Origin: an uncultured Intestinimonas sp.
Lineage (GTDB): Bacteria > Bacillota > Clostridia > Oscillospirales > Oscillospiraceae
Length of the DNA: 64,000 nucleotides
Assembly: GCF_944387245.1 (NCBI RefSeq)
Contig: NZ_CALXEE010000004.1
Coordinates: forward strand, 1 to 64,000
Direction: 5' to 3'
Of the stretch, positions 42,784 through 53,409 are shown one piece after another; position 1 is the first letter of the stretch, and the number at the start of each line of letters is the position of its first letter. The notes under the pieces were generated by a model, which worked only from the letters and a program-made list of their open reading frames with translations, ran no database searches and was not told where the DNA came from. The position numbers and the translations under genes are program-made.

Positions 42784-43542
42784 TCACACCACCCGGCTAC
42801 GCAGGGTACCGATGCCCTGGATCTCCACCTCCACGGTGTCGCCCGGCATCATGGGTCCAATACCGGCAGGAGTGCCGGTGGACACCAGGTCACCAGGCTC
42901 CAGGGTCATGGAGGCGGTGATAAAGGCCAGCATCTCGGGGATCTTAGTCATGAAGAGGGACGTCCGGGACGACTGGACCGTCTTGCCGTTGAGGCGGGTC
43001 TCCAGCAGCAGGTCGCTGGGGTCCACCTCGTCGGTGACCACCGGCCCCACAGGGGCAAAGCCGTCCATACACTTGCCCCGGGTCCACTGCCCGTCCCCTT
43101 TCTGAATATCCCGGGCGGTGACGTCATTGAGGCAGGTGAAGCCCAAGATATAGTTCCATACCTCGTCGGGTTTCAGGTCCTTAGCCCGCTTTTTCATGAC
43201 GACGGCCAGCTCACCCTCATAATCCAGGCGCTTGACGAAATCCGGAGCGTGGACCTCCCCCTCCGGATCGTTGACACAGTTAGGGGTCTTGATGAACAGA
43301 ATGGGCTGCTCGGGCACGCCCTCCCCCATCTCCTCGGCGTGGTCCTTGTAGTTCTTGCCCACACACACGATCTTCCCCGGCTCGCAGGGGGCAAGGAGCC
43401 GACACTTTTCCAGCTCCCAGGTCTTGCCGTCATAGTACTCGGTCTCCCCAGCATACGGGGGGTATTTCAGGGTGTGGACCACCTCTCCGTCCAGCACCCC
43501 CCAGCGGACCTTGCCCAGCCGCTCCACGCGGACATATCTCAT
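42784..43542 (-). CDS. Fumarylacetoacetate hydrolase-family protein
   Basis: A 252-residue FAH-fold protein. The metal- and substrate-binding region is visible in IVCVGKNYKDHAEEMGE, LFIKTPN, DYEGELAVVMKKRAK and GDLVSTGTPAGIGPM. Such enzymes cleave C-C bonds in acylpyruvates or hydrate 2-hydroxydienoates; no other aromatic catabolism gene is near, so the substrate stays open. It overlaps engB by 4 bp. Confidence 0.9.
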   Translation of the reverse strand: MRYVRVERLGKVRWGVLDGEVVHTLKYPPYAGETEYYDGKTWELEKCRLLAPCEPGKIVCVGKNYKDHAEEMGEGVPEQPILFIKTPNCVNDPEGEVHAPDFVKRLDYEGELAVVMKKRAKDLKPDEVWNYILGFTCLNDVTARDIQKGDGQWTRGKCMDGFAPVGPVVTDEVDPSDLLLETRLNGKTVQSSRTSLFMTKIPEMLAFITASMTLEPGDLVSTGTPAGIGPMMPGDTVEVEIQGIGTLRSRVV

Positions 43543-44138
43543 CGGAATCCCTCCCCAATGTGCTCGGCCAACTCACCCAGCAGGGCGTCTCGGCCTTCTC
43601 CCTTCTCTGCCGAAAAGGGAATTACCTTTACAGTTTCGTCCAGTTCCAACGTCTCACGGATGCGCTGGAGGTTGGGCTCGATCTCGCTTTTCTTCAGCTT
43701 GTCCAGCTTGTTGGCTACCACCACAAAGGGTCTACCAGTCTCTTTAAACCAGTTGCCCATGGTGCAGTCGTCCGCCGTGGGCTTGTGACGGGCATCCACC
43801 AGCATACACCCCAGGGTCATGAGGCTGGGGTCGTCAAACCAGGACTGGATGAGCCGGCCCCACCGGGCCTTCTCTGCCTGGGAGACCTTGGCATAGCCGT
43901 AGCCTGGCAAATCTACAAGGTAGAATTTACCGTCAATCTTGAAATAGTTGATGTGGGTGGTCTTCCCCGGCGCGCTGCCCACCCGAGCAAAATTCTTACG
44001 GCCCAGAATGCGGTTGATCACCGAGGATTTTCCCACATTGGAGCGACCGGAAAAAACAATCTGGGGCAGTCCGTCCCGGGGAAAGTCCTCCTTTTTGGCG
44101 GCGGAGCGGACAAATTCCGCCATTTGTAAATTGATCAT
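43539..44138 (-). CDS. engB: Ribosome biogenesis GTPase EngB/YsxC
   Basis: A 199-residue GTPase needed for 50S assembly. G1 is GRSNVGKSSVINRIL, G3 is DLPGYGYAKVS and G4 is NKLDKL. It lies 13 bp after lon, the lon-ysxC linkage found in many Firmicutes. Confidence 0.96.
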   Translation of the reverse strand: MINLQMAEFVRSAAKKEDFPRDGLPQIVFSGRSNVGKSSVINRILGRKNFARVGSAPGKTTHINYFKIDGKFYLVDLPGYGYAKVSQAEKARWGRLIQSWFDDPSLMTLGCMLVDARHKPTADDCTMGNWFKETGRPFVVVANKLDKLKKSEIEPNLQRIRETLELDETVKVIPFSAEKGEGRDALLGELAEHIGEGFR

Positions 44139-44151
44139 GGCTCCTCCCCCA

Positions 44152-46563
44152 TCACTGCTTCAAATCCAGGGAACGCACCGTCCCCTGGGCGGGCTCAGCC
44201 AATGCCTCTAGATCAGGCAGGGCCTGAGCCCCATCCGCCTCCAGAACCACCGAGAGCACCTGGTCAACCTGCTCCACAGGCACAAACTTCAGCGCCGCCC
44301 GGACAGTCTGGTCGATCTCCTCCAGGTCCCCCACATTGTCCGCAGGGATGAGCACTGTCTTCATGCCGTTGCGCAGGGCAGCCATGGTTTTCTCTCGTAA
44401 ACCGCCAATGGGCAGCACTCTACCCCGTAAAGTGACTTCGCCTGTCATTGCCACATCCTGCCGCACCGGAGTATTGGTGAGGGCGGATACCATGGCGGTG
44501 GTGATGGTGATGCCAGCCGAGGGGCCATCCTTGGGCACGGCTCCCTCCGGGAAGTGGACATGGATGTCTTTGGTCTTGTAGAAGTCCTCGTCTATGCCCA
44601 GGCGCTGAGCCCGGCTGCGGATATAGCTCAGGGCGGCCTTGGCGGACTCCTTCATCACGTCGCCCAGATTGCCGGTAAGCTCCACCTTGCCCGTACCGGG
44701 CACCACGTTAACCTCCACCTGGAGCATCTCGCCTCCCACCTGGGTCCAGGCCAGACCGTTGACCACACCCACCAGGCTTTCAGTCTCCCGGTGGTCCGGA
44801 TGGTAGGGCTTCGGGCCCAAAAATCCTTCCAGATCAGATGCTGTCAGGGAGATCTGCTTCACATCTCCGGAAACGATCTTCATGGCGGTTTTCCGGCACA
44901 GGGCGCCGATCCGGCGCTCCAGCACCCGGACGCCGGACTCCCTGGTGTAGCCCGTGATGAGGGCCCGGATGGCGTCGTCAGTGAGCTTGAGCTGGGATTT
45001 CTTCAGGCCGTGGCGTTTGCGCTCCTTGGGCAGCAGGTGCTCCTTGGCGATCTGGAGCTTCTCCTCGTCGGTATAGCTGGAGAGCTCAATGACCTCCATC
45101 CGGTCCAGCAGCGGCCGGGGAATGGTGTCCGTGGTATTGGCGGTGGTAATGAAGAATACCTCAGAGAGATCGAAGGGCACCTCCAGGAAATTGTCCCGGA
45201 AGGTGCTGTTCTGCTCTCCGTCCAGCACCTCCAGCAAAGCAGAGGCTGGGTCGCCGTGGATATCGGAGGCCAGCTTATCAATTTCATCCAGCAGCAGCAG
45301 TGGGTTGCGGCTCCCCGCCCGGCGAATGCCGTCGATGATACGGCCAGGCATGGCGCCTACGTAGGTCTTCCGATGGCCCCGGATCTCGGCCTCATCGTGG
45401 ACGCCGCCCAGAGAGATCCGGGTCAGCTTCCGGCCGGTAGCCCGGGCTACCGACATGGCAATAGAGGTCTTTCCCACGCCCGGAGGGCCCACCAGGCAGA
45501 TTACCTGCCCCTTGAGCTCCGGCGCCAGCTGCCGTACGGCCAGGAACTCCAGGATGCGCTCCTTCACCTTCTGGAGACCATAGTGGTCGGCGTCCAGGAT
45601 CTTCCGAGCCGCCGCCACGTCGGTACGCTCCTTGGTGCGCTTGTTCCAGGGCAGGTCCAGAAGCACGTCCAGGTAGTTTCGGATGACGGTGGCCTCGGCG
45701 GAGCCGAAGGGCTGCTTGGAGAGCCGTGAGAGTTCCTTTTCCGCCTTCTTGGCGACCTCCTCAGGGAGTCCCGCCTTCTCGATGCGGGCGCGGTACTCAT
45801 CCTGCTCGCTGTCGCCGTCCTCGCTCTCTCCCAGCTCCTGTCGGAGGACCTTGAGCTGCTCACGCAGAACATAGTCCCGCTGGTTGTCGGCCAGTTGCTC
45901 CCGGACCTTGGATTGGACCTCCTGTTCCAGCTCCAGAATGGAGACCTCCCGGCTCAGGGCGTGGGCCAGCTTGGTGAGGCGCCGCACAGGCTGGAGTTCC
46001 TCCAGGATGGCCTGTTTGTCTGAAGCCCGCATAGCGATGTTCTGGGCGATATAATCGGCAATATAGCCAGGGTCCTCACTGGCGAGCACACTGATGAGCA
46101 CGTCTCCAGTCATCCGGGGGGAGAGTTCGGCGTAGCGCTCAAAAAGCTCATAAGTACTGCGGATGAGGGCCTCGGTCCGGGGGGTGTTCCGGGTGTGCTC
46201 CGGCACAGCGAGCACTTCCACCTCGCCCTGAAGGAAGGGTGCGGTCTTGCCCAGGCTCACCAGACGTCCCCGTGAGGAGCCCTCCACCATGACGCGCACG
46301 TTGTCCCCCGGTAGGCGTAGGATCTGCTTGACATTGGAGACGGTGCCGACGGTATAAAGGTCCTTCTCCCCCGGCTCTTCCACGGTGAGGTCCCGCTGAG
46401 CTACCAGGAAGATAGGCTGGCCCTCGGTCATGGCCTCATCCAGAGCCTTAATAGAGGCACCCCGGCCCACGTCAAAGTGGAGGAGCATATTAGGAAAAAT
46501 AGTAAGGCCCCGGAGCGCCAGCACCGGCATGGTGGTAATGGTATTGGGTTCAATGGTCATCAT
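44152..46563 (-). CDS. lon: ATP-dependent protease La (Lon)
   Basis: An 803-residue Lon. An N-terminal substrate-binding domain (10-200) and coiled coil precede the AAA+ module (Walker A GPPGVGKTSIA). The C-terminal protease domain has the catalytic Ser in KDGPSAGITI and a Lys further on. It degrades misfolded and regulatory proteins. It sits just downstream of the clpX terminator, in the tig-clpP-clpX-lon-engB order. Confidence 0.97.
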   Translation of the reverse strand: MMTIEPNTITTMPVLALRGLTIFPNMLLHFDVGRGASIKALDEAMTEGQPIFLVAQRDLTVEEPGEKDLYTVGTVSNVKQILRLPGDNVRVMVEGSSRGRLVSLGKTAPFLQGEVEVLAVPEHTRNTPRTEALIRSTYELFERYAELSPRMTGDVLISVLASEDPGYIADYIAQNIAMRASDKQAILEELQPVRRLTKLAHALSREVSILELEQEVQSKVREQLADNQRDYVLREQLKVLRQELGESEDGDSEQDEYRARIEKAGLPEEVAKKAEKELSRLSKQPFGSAEATVIRNYLDVLLDLPWNKRTKERTDVAAARKILDADHYGLQKVKERILEFLAVRQLAPELKGQVICLVGPPGVGKTSIAMSVARATGRKLTRISLGGVHDEAEIRGHRKTYVGAMPGRIIDGIRRAGSRNPLLLLDEIDKLASDIHGDPASALLEVLDGEQNSTFRDNFLEVPFDLSEVFFITTANTTDTIPRPLLDRMEVIELSSYTDEEKLQIAKEHLLPKERKRHGLKKSQLKLTDDAIRALITGYTRESGVRVLERRIGALCRKTAMKIVSGDVKQISLTASDLEGFLGPKPYHPDHRETESLVGVVNGLAWTQVGGEMLQVEVNVVPGTGKVELTGNLGDVMKESAKAALSYIRSRAQRLGIDEDFYKTKDIHVHFPEGAVPKDGPSAGITITTAMVSALTNTPVRQDVAMTGEVTLRGRVLPIGGLREKTMAALRNGMKTVLIPADNVGDLEEIDQTVRAALKFVPVEQVDQVLSVVLEADGAQALPDLEALAEPAQGTVRSLDLKQ

Positions 46564-46575
46564 GGATCACTTCCT

Positions 46576-46613
46576 AAAAACAAGCAGGACGGGAGACACG
46601 CCCCCGTCCTGCT
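46576..46613 (-). terminator. Terminator of clpX
   Basis: On -: an 11-bp stem AGCAGGACGGG / CCCGTCCTGCT with a 9-nt loop, followed by TGTTTTT. It separates clpX from lon. Confidence 0.88.
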
Positions 46614-46624
46614 CTTTCGCTTTT

Positions 46625-47941
46625 TTAAGATACGTTGCTCTGGGTCCTCAGACCTCCGTGCTCGGCCCGGAGAGCCGCGCCGCCCAGACGGGGACGGGCG
46701 GGCCGGTCCGGATCCCGGATCAGCTCCGGCTGCGCCCGGTCGGTGACACAGGCCGGGGTGATGATCACTTTGGCAATGGTACTATCGGAAGGCACGTCGT
46801 ACATGACCTGAGTCATAACCTCCTCCAGCACCGCCCGGAGCCCACGGGCACCGATGCCCCGCTCAATGGCCTTCTCAGCCACCGCGGTGAGGGCCTCAGG
46901 CTGGAACTCCAGCTCTACCTCGTCATACTCCAGCAGCTTCTTGTACTGCTTCACCAGGGCGTTCTTGGGCTCGGTGAGGATACGCACCAGCTGCTCCTTC
47001 CCCAGGGACTGGAGGGCAGTGATGACGGGCAGACGCCCCACCAGCTCAGGGATAATGCCGAATTTCAGAAGGTCATGGGGCTGGATTTCCCGCAGAAGCG
47101 CCGAGATATCCCGCTCCTTCTTGCTCTCGATCTCGGCCCCAAAGCCAATAGACTTCTTGTCCAGGCGCTGCTCAATGATCTTATCGATACCATCAAAGGC
47201 ACCACCGCAGATGAAGAGGATGTTTTTGGTGTCGATCTGGATGAATTCCTGGTGAGGGTGTTTACGGCCGCCCTGAGGGGGCACGTTGGCCACGGTACCC
47301 TCCAGGATCTTCAGCAAAGCCTGCTGGACGCCCTCGCCGGACACGTCCCGGGTGATAGAGGTATTCTCGCTCTTCCGGGCAATCTTGTCGATCTCATCCA
47401 CGTAAATGATGCCCCGCTGGGCCAGCTCAATGTCGTAGTCAGCCGCCTGGACCAGACGAAGAAGAATATTCTCCACGTCGTCGCCCACATAGCCAGCCTC
47501 GGTAAGGGTGGTGGCATCGGCAATGGCAAAGGGCACCTTCAGGATCCGGGCCAGCGTCTGGGCAAAGAGGGTCTTGCCGCAGCCTGTGGGACCCATGAGA
47601 AGGATATTGCTCTTCTGGAGCTCCACATCGTCTCCGCCGCCAAAATAGATGCGCTTATAGTGGTTGTAGACCGCCACGGAGAGCGCTACCTTGGCTGCCT
47701 CCTGACCGATGATATACTCATCCAGCACATCCCGGATCTCACGGGGCGTGGGAATCACATCTGGGATGTCGGCCCGGTCCTCAATAGGCTCGTCGCCCGC
47801 TTCGTCCAGAATGCTCATGCACAGCTGGACGCACTCATTGCAGATATAAGCCCCAGGTCCGGCGATGATCCGGGACACCTGCTCCTGGTGCTTGCCGCAG
47901 AAGGAGCAGCGGACCGACCGTTTGTCGTCGTTTTTAGGCAT
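46625..47941 (-). CDS. clpX: ClpXP unfoldase subunit ClpX
   Basis: A 438-residue AAA+ unfoldase. The zinc-binding domain has CSFCGKHQ...CNEC; Walker A is [12 protein letters not shown] and Walker B is [10 protein letters not shown]. The IGF loop for ClpP docking appears as SIGFGAEIE. The ATG at 47941 gives the family start MPKNDDKRS. It lies 150 bp after clpP; the gap contains an 8-bp hairpin (47982-48000) but no clear promoter. Confidence 0.97.
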   Translation of the reverse strand: MPKNDDKRSVRCSFCGKHQEQVSRIIAGPGAYICNECVQLCMSILDEAGDEPIEDRADIPDVIPTPREIRDVLDEYIIGQEAAKVALSVAVYNHYKRIYFGGGDDVELQKSNILLMGPTGCGKTLFAQTLARILKVPFAIADATTLTEAGYVGDDVENILLRLVQAADYDIELAQRGIIYVDEIDKIARKSENTSITRDVSGEGVQQALLKILEGTVANVPPQGGRKHPHQEFIQIDTKNILFICGGAFDGIDKIIEQRLDKKSIGFGAEIESKKERDISALLREIQPHDLLKFGIIPELVGRLPVITALQSLGKEQLVRILTEPKNALVKQYKKLLEYDEVELEFQPEALTAVAEKAIERGIGARGLRAVLEEVMTQVMYDVPSDSTIAKVIITPACVTDRAQPELIRDPDRPARPRLGGAALRAEHGGLRTQSNVS

Positions 47942-47981
47942 GGGTTTCACCTCTTTGTTTGGGCCCAATGGCCCAGGGTCA

Positions 47982-48000
47982 GGCATGGCGATGCCATGCC
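47982..48000 (-). other. Hairpin in the clpP-clpX gap
   Basis: A perfect 8-bp stem GGCATGGC / GCCATGCC with a 3-nt loop, no U-tract. It may be an mRNA processing or stability element. Confidence 0.4.
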
Positions 48001-48091
48001 CCGAAACGTGGTCAAGAGGAGCGAAGGCCTCGGTCTCCGCTCCCCTTTCCACTCCGTCCTGGTCCGGCAGGGCCGTCCGGGACGGTCTTCA

Positions 48092-48682
48092 TCACTTTCT
48101 GGTGATGACCTTGTCGATGAGGCCGTAGGACACGGCCTCATCGGCGGACATAAAGTTGTCGCGCTCGCAGTCGGCGGTAACCACTTCGATGGGCTTGCCG
48201 GTGTTCTCGGACAGGATGTGGTTCATCCGCTTCTTGATGATCTCCAGCCGTTTGAGGTGGATGGCCATGTCCGTGATCTGGCCCTGGGTGCCAGCCGAAG
48301 GCTGGTGGATCATGATCTCCGCGTTGGGCAGGGCAAAGCGCTTGCCCTTGGCACCGGAGGAGAGCAGGAAGGCACCCATGCTGGCGGCCATACCAATACA
48401 GATGGTGGACACATCACACTTGACATACTGCATGGTATCATAGATGGCCATGCCGTCGGTGACAGAACCGCCGGGGCTGTTGATGTAGAACTGGATGTCC
48501 TTGTCCGGGTCCTGTGCTTCCAGGTAGAGAAGCTGGGCCACGACCAGGCTGGCGGTGGTGGCATTGACCTCCTCACCCAGGAAGACGATCCGGTCATTGA
48601 GCAGCCGGGAGAAGATGTCGTAGGAACGCTCTCCCCGGTTGGTCTGCTCCACCACATAGGGTACGAGGCTGGATTGGAACAT
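48092..48682 (-). CDS. clpP: ATP-dependent Clp protease proteolytic subunit
   Basis: A 196-residue serine protease. The catalytic Ser lies in [14 protein letters not shown] and the His in [12 protein letters not shown]. The start at 48682 ([14 protein letters not shown]) matches the mature family N-terminus; an ATG eight codons upstream overlaps the AAGGAG that serves this start. It follows tig, as in many Firmicutes. Confidence 0.97.
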   Translation of the reverse strand: MFQSSLVPYVVEQTNRGERSYDIFSRLLNDRIVFLGEEVNATTASLVVAQLLYLEAQDPDKDIQFYINSPGGSVTDGMAIYDTMQYVKCDVSTICIGMAASMGAFLLSSGAKGKRFALPNAEIMIHQPSAGTQGQITDMAIHLKRLEIIKKRMNHILSENTGKPIEVVTADCERDNFMSADEAVSYGLIDKVITRK

Positions 48683-48771
48683 AGCGATAAAATCTCCTTT
48701 TTCCACTGGCCCTTTCCGGGCCGAAAACAGTGTACGCTGGAAAGTATGCCCGAATGGAGGAAGGTTATTCC

Positions 48772-50175
48772 TTACTCCGCGGACTCCTCGGCTTTGTCAG
48801 GGGTACCCTTCTTGGCGCGAGTGGTGCGCTTCTTGGGCGCAGTCTCACCCTCAGCGGAGGGCTCCTCCTCCTTGGCGGCCTTCTTCTTGGTGGTCTTCTT
48901 GGGCTTCTCCGCCTTGGACTCAGCCTTCACCAGCTCCATGGCCTTCCGGCGCAGGAGAGTATCCTTCACATCCTCAGCATCGGCAGCAGCCTTGACCTGT
49001 TCGACCTCCATGCCGTACTGCTCGGCCAGAGCCTTATACTCGGCCTCCAACTCCTCATCGGTAACGGTCATGTTCTCGGCAGCGGCCACGGCATCCAGCG
49101 CCATCTCGATCTTGATCTGGTGCTCGGCGGCAGCCTTAGCCTGCTCACGCATAGCGTCCAGAGTCTGGCCGGTCATCTGCAGGTACTGCTGGAAGGGCAG
49201 GCCCTGGCGTTCAAAGCGGTTGGCGTACTCCTGGAGCACCTGATCGCCGCGGAAATCGATCATGGCCTGGGGCAGCTCCACCTTCAGCTCACCAATGAGG
49301 GCGTCGGTAATGGCCTCATCAAAGGCGTTCTGTGCGGCGTGCTCACGGCGCTCCCGCAGCTTGCTCTCCAGATCCTTCTTAAACTCCTCCAGAGTGTCGA
49401 ACTCAGACACGTCCTTGGCGAACTCGTCGTCCACCACAGGGGCCTGGGGCTCCTTCACCTCGTGGACCTTCACCTTGAAGACCACATCCTTGCCGGCCAG
49501 CTCGGGGGTATACTCCTCGGGGAAGGTGACGTTCAGGTCCTTCTCATCGCCGGGCTTCATGCCCACAACGCCCTCTTCAAACCCGGGGATAAAGGAGTGG
49601 GAACCCAGCTCCAGAGCATGGTTCTCACCCTTGCCGCCCTCAAAGGGCACGCCGTCCTTGAAGCCCTCGAAGTCGATGAGGACAGTGTCGCCCTCCTTGG
49701 CCTCGCGCTCCACGTTCACCAGACGGGTGGCCCGCTGGATGTAGGGCTTGAGCTCGTTCTCCACGTCCTCGGCGGTGATCTCCACCTCTTCCTTGGAAGC
49801 GGTCAGGCCCTTGTAATTGCCGATCTCAAAGGGAGGACGGACGGTGACCAGAGCCTTGAAAGTGAAGCCATCCTTGCCGGCCTCCAGAACCTCCACCTTG
49901 GGATAGGCTACGGGGTCCAGACCCTCCTGCTCCACGGCCTGGGCATAAGCGGTAGGATAGAGCTCGTCGATGGCGTCCTGATAGAACACGCCGGAGCCAT
50001 ACATGCCCTCAATGATCTTCCGGGGGGCATGGCCCTTCCGGAAGCCGGGGACAGCGATGCTCTTCCGGTTCTTGCGATAGACCTTGTCCACCGCGGCCTC
50101 AAACTCCTCGGCGCCCACCTCGATGACCAGCTCGACGGCGCTGTTCTCCTGATTTTCTTTACTCTTGACGTTCAT
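48772..50175 (-). CDS. tig: Trigger factor chaperone
   Basis: A 467-residue ribosome-bound chaperone. The ribosome-binding signature [17 protein letters not shown] lies near residue 45, the FKBP-type prolyl isomerase domain near 150-240 ([20 protein letters not shown]), then the helical arms. A C-terminal extension of about 45 residues is alternately Lys- and Glu-rich ([15 protein letters not shown]) and disordered, beyond the usual length. GGAGGAAG precedes the ATG. Confidence 0.97.
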   Translation of the reverse strand: MNVKSKENQENSAVELVIEVGAEEFEAAVDKVYRKNRKSIAVPGFRKGHAPRKIIEGMYGSGVFYQDAIDELYPTAYAQAVEQEGLDPVAYPKVEVLEAGKDGFTFKALVTVRPPFEIGNYKGLTASKEEVEITAEDVENELKPYIQRATRLVNVEREAKEGDTVLIDFEGFKDGVPFEGGKGENHALELGSHSFIPGFEEGVVGMKPGDEKDLNVTFPEEYTPELAGKDVVFKVKVHEVKEPQAPVVDDEFAKDVSEFDTLEEFKKDLESKLRERREHAAQNAFDEAITDALIGELKVELPQAMIDFRGDQVLQEYANRFERQGLPFQQYLQMTGQTLDAMREQAKAAAEHQIKIEMALDAVAAAENMTVTDEELEAEYKALAEQYGMEVEQVKAAADAEDVKDTLLRRKAMELVKAESKAEKPKKTTKKKAAKEEEPSAEGETAPKKRTTRAKKGTPDKAEESAE

Positions 50176-50217
50176 CTACTTACTTCCTCCTGAATGTGTA
50201 ATATCAGAATCCTATCT

Positions 50218-50246
50218 ATAGTACCAAATCTTTTCGGACTTTTCCA
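50218..50246 (-). promoter_or_regulatory. Promoter of the tig-clpP-clpX unit
   Basis: On -: TGGAAA (50241-50246), a 17-bp spacer and TACTAT (50218-50223). Predicted start near 50211, about 35 nt before the tig ATG. Confidence 0.6.
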
Positions 50247-50285
50247 CTCTTTTTTTCAAAATCGAAAAAATTCTTCTTTAGGGCT

Positions 50286-50975
50286 TTACGGGAGCACCAG
50301 TTTGGGCACGAAGCGCAGGTAGTCGGCGGCCACCAGGCGGTAGTCCACTCCATTGCGCTCTCCCTCGATGGCCAGGCGGTGGCTGCCCCCGTGGAGGTGG
50401 CCATAAAAGCACCGCTCCACCCTGTAGCGCTCCAGCAGCGCCAGGATCTCGGGGCAGGTATAGCCCTGGTAGAGAGGCGGATAATGGAGAAAGCACAGCT
50501 TGGGCTTGTCCCCCGCCGCCTTCAGGGATGCCTCCAGACGGATGAGTTCCCGGTTGAAGACCTTCTCGTTGTGCCCCTGCTGGTCCTCCTCATAGAACCA
50601 TCCACGGGTGCCGCACAGGGCAATATCCCCATAGAAATGACAGTTGTTGTGGAGGATGTCCAGGGTCTGGAAGCCGTTCTCAGCAAAGAATTTCTTCATT
50701 TTGGAGGCGGTGGTCCACCAGTAGTCGTGGTTGCCTTTCAATAGGAGCTTCCGCCGTCCCGGCAGGGCATCCAGCCAGGCAAAGTCGGGCTTGGCCTGTT
50801 CCAGACTCATGCCCCAGGAAATGTCCCCACACAGGACCACCGTGTCCTCCTCCCCCACCACGCCGAAGCCGGCGGAGAGCTTTTCCACGTATCCCTCCCA
50901 GGTGCCCCCAAAGACATCCATGGGCTTGTTCGCCCCCAGAGAGAGATGGGGGTCGCCCAGGGCGAATAGGGCCAT
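50286..50975 (-). CDS. Calcineurin-like metallophosphoesterase
   Basis: A 229-residue phosphoesterase with the dimetal motifs in order: GDPHLSLG, GDISWG, GNHDYWW, HYPPLYQG and YGHLHGGSH. It has no signal peptide. Substrate is unknown. It follows thrC by 21 bp and ends before the tig promoter. Confidence 0.92.
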   Translation of the reverse strand: MALFALGDPHLSLGANKPMDVFGGTWEGYVEKLSAGFGVVGEEDTVVLCGDISWGMSLEQAKPDFAWLDALPGRRKLLLKGNHDYWWTTASKMKKFFAENGFQTLDILHNNCHFYGDIALCGTRGWFYEEDQQGHNEKVFNRELIRLEASLKAAGDKPKLCFLHYPPLYQGYTCPEILALLERYRVERCFYGHLHGGSHRLAIEGERNGVDYRLVAADYLRFVPKLVLP

Positions 50976-50996
50976 GGATCTACCTCCTTCTCGACC

Positions 50997-52484
50997 TTAC
51001 TGGAGCATCTCCAGCACCCGGTCGGCCATGTTCTCCTTCTCAGTGACCTGCTGGAACCGGATCTCTTTCCCCTTCAGGTTGGCCAGAGGGGCAGGTACCG
51101 GAACACCGGTGACCTGGGAGAGCTGGTCCAGAATGTCGGTACCAGCGGCCAGGTCGGTGACGCCCAGAGCGCCCAAAACATTGTCGCAGAACTTGAAGGG
51201 GCTGGCAGTGGACACCACCACGGTGGGGGTGTCGTCCCCTGTCTCCCGGCGGTACTCCTCCAGCACGTGGAAGGCCACAGCAGTGTGGGTGTCAATGAGG
51301 TAGCCCTTCTCTTTCCACATCTTTTCAATCATGGCCTGGGTCTCAGCGTCACCGCAGCAGCCGGCAGCGAAGTTTTTATCCAGTTGCTTCTTCACCTTCT
51401 CGCTGACCTCATAGCGCCCCTCAGAGGCCAGCGCAGACATGTACTCCTTCACAGCCACGTCGTCCCGCTCCGTGAACTCAAAGAGCATCCGCTCCAAATT
51501 GGAGGAGATCAGGATATCCATGGAGGGAGACATGGTGCTGTAGAAGGGCCGGTTGCGGTCGTACACGCCGGTTTTGATGAAGTCGGTCAGGACGTTGTTC
51601 TGGTTGGAGGCGCAGATCAGCTTGTGAATGGGCACCCCCATCTGCTTGGCGTAGTAGGCCGAGAGGATGTTGCCGAAATTGCCTGTGGGGACGCAGACGT
51701 TGATAGGATCACCCTTCTGGAGCTTGCCCTCCTTGAGGAGATCACAGTAGGCCGAGATATAGTAGACAATCTGCGGCAGAATGCGGCCCCAGTTGATGGA
51801 GTTGGCAGAGGAGAAGAAATAGCCCCGGCCGGCCAGAGTGTCCCGGAGGGCAGCGTCGGAGAAAAGCTGCTTCACGCCGGTCTGAGCGTCGTCAAAGTTG
51901 CCCACCACGGCACAGACGCCCACGTTGTCCCCCTCCTGGGTCTGCATCTGGAGCTGCTGGATGTCGGAGACGCCGTCCTTGGGATAGAACACCAGAATAC
52001 GGGTCCGGTCCACATCCTTGAAGCCCTCCAGGGCGGCCTTGCCGGTATCTCCGGAGGTGGCCACCAGAATGCACACCGTCTTCTGCTCCTCGTTCTTGCT
52101 CAGAGAAGCCGACAGCAGGTGGGGCAGCATCTGAAGGGCCATATCCTTAAAGGCACAGGTGGGTCCATGCCAAAGCTCCAGGCAGTAGGTCTTGTCGTCC
52201 AGCTGCCGTACCGGCGCCACAGCTTTGGTGTCAAACTTGTCAGGACCGTAGGCCCGCGTGGCATAGGCGGAGAGCTCAGAGGCCGTGAAGTCATCCAAGT
52301 AAGAGCCCATCACAAAGACCGCCCGCTGCTGATAGGACATATCGGTCATGGTTTTGAGCCCGTTGGGAGAGAGCTTGGGCAGCACTTCCGGCGTCAGCAG
52401 ACCGCCGTCCAGGGCCAGCCCTTGGGCGATCGCCTGGGCCGCGCTGCATTTCTGGTTCTTGTTTCTTGTGCTTACATACTGCAT
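50997..52484 (-). CDS. thrC: Threonine synthase
   Basis: A 495-residue PLP enzyme converting O-phosphohomoserine to threonine. The PLP lysine is in PTCAFKDMALQMLPHLL. The N-terminal YVSTRNKNQKCSAAQAIAQGLALDGGL and the ATSGDTGKAALEG phosphate loop are family signatures, at the length of the long ThrC type. No hom or thrB is in the window. It overlaps the dipeptidase gene by 13 bp. Confidence 0.97.
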   Translation of the reverse strand: MQYVSTRNKNQKCSAAQAIAQGLALDGGLLTPEVLPKLSPNGLKTMTDMSYQQRAVFVMGSYLDDFTASELSAYATRAYGPDKFDTKAVAPVRQLDDKTYCLELWHGPTCAFKDMALQMLPHLLSASLSKNEEQKTVCILVATSGDTGKAALEGFKDVDRTRILVFYPKDGVSDIQQLQMQTQEGDNVGVCAVVGNFDDAQTGVKQLFSDAALRDTLAGRGYFFSSANSINWGRILPQIVYYISAYCDLLKEGKLQKGDPINVCVPTGNFGNILSAYYAKQMGVPIHKLICASNQNNVLTDFIKTGVYDRNRPFYSTMSPSMDILISSNLERMLFEFTERDDVAVKEYMSALASEGRYEVSEKVKKQLDKNFAAGCCGDAETQAMIEKMWKEKGYLIDTHTAVAFHVLEEYRRETGDDTPTVVVSTASPFKFCDNVLGALGVTDLAAGTDILDQLSQVTGVPVPAPLANLKGKEIRFQQVTEKENMADRVLEMLQ

Positions 52485-53407
52485 ACTTCGTTCACGACCC
52501 TCATCAGATTAGAATAAAAGACCTTCTCCAGCAGCGCTTCGCTGTAATTGCGCCGGAGCAGGTGCTCATAGAGCTTTTCCATGTCCTGGATACCGCTCAT
52601 GCCCCGGGGCATGCTGGTGATCCCGTCCCAGTCACCGCCCATGGACACATTGTCCTCCCCGCCCAGGGCGAGGAAGTACTCCAGGTGGGAGACCACCGTG
52701 TCAAAATCCGGGTCATCTCCCAGGAAGCCGGCGTACATGTTGAGGCCGGCCACCCCATTGGTGTTTATTATGGCAGTAAATTGCTCATCGGTCAAGTTCC
52801 TCGAATGAGGAAATACGGACCGGGCGTTGGAATGGGTGGCCACCACCGGCCGGTCGGTGATCTCCATCACATCCCAGAAACCAGGGTCGGACAGATGGGA
52901 CACGTCCACCAGCATTCCCAACTCCCCCATGGTATTCACAAAGGCTCTTCCCTGTTCAGACAGTCCCCGGTCCTGCTCCTCGGCATTGGTACCAGAGAGG
53001 GCGTTAGGATGGTTCCAGGTAATGTTCACAATGCGGACCCCCATCTGATGGGCCATTCGAAGCTTCTCCAGATCACAGTCCAGAAGCTCTGCGCCCTCTG
53101 CAGACAGAAAGGCCGCCGTTTTTCCGGTGGCAAAGGCCGCCTCAGCCTCAGCGCCGGTCCGACAAAAGATTACCAAATCGGCATTGGCATCTATCTCGCT
53201 TCGAAAGAGGGCGTATTCCTCCAAAAAGACCTCCCACAGCGACCGGCCCGGCATGTCCTCCGGGGAGCCAAAGGTGGCAAAAAACTGGGCCCAGCGACCC
53301 TTGCCCCGCCGACGCTCCAGGTCCAAGTGACCCGTCTGGCGGCGAAGCCCGCCGCCCTCCAGGTAACATTTTAATATGGTATCACAGTGTCCGTCAAACA
53401 GATCCAT
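52472..53407 (-). CDS. Membrane dipeptidase (M19, renal dipeptidase family)
   Basis: A 311-residue zinc dipeptidase. Metal ligands appear in FDGHCDTI near the N-terminus, LSAEGAELL, VDVSHLSDPGFWDV and ATHSNARSVFPHSRNLTDEQ. No signal peptide is visible, so it is probably cytoplasmic and acts on dipeptides, possibly D-amino-acid containing. It begins 2 bp after yraN. Confidence 0.92.
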   Translation of the reverse strand: MDLFDGHCDTILKCYLEGGGLRRQTGHLDLERRRGKGRWAQFFATFGSPEDMPGRSLWEVFLEEYALFRSEIDANADLVIFCRTGAEAEAAFATGKTAAFLSAEGAELLDCDLEKLRMAHQMGVRIVNITWNHPNALSGTNAEEQDRGLSEQGRAFVNTMGELGMLVDVSHLSDPGFWDVMEITDRPVVATHSNARSVFPHSRNLTDEQFTAIINTNGVAGLNMYAGFLGDDPDFDTVVSHLEYFLALGGEDNVSMGGDWDGITSMPRGMSGIQDMEKLYEHLLRRNYSEALLEKVFYSNLMRVVNEVCSM

Positions 53408-53409
53408 GG

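Noticed and set aside
46430..49243. A 937-codon open frame on + across lon, clpX and clpP
   Set aside because: It is the antisense shadow of three confidently identified minus-strand genes in GC-rich DNA, with no domain signature or ribosome-binding site.
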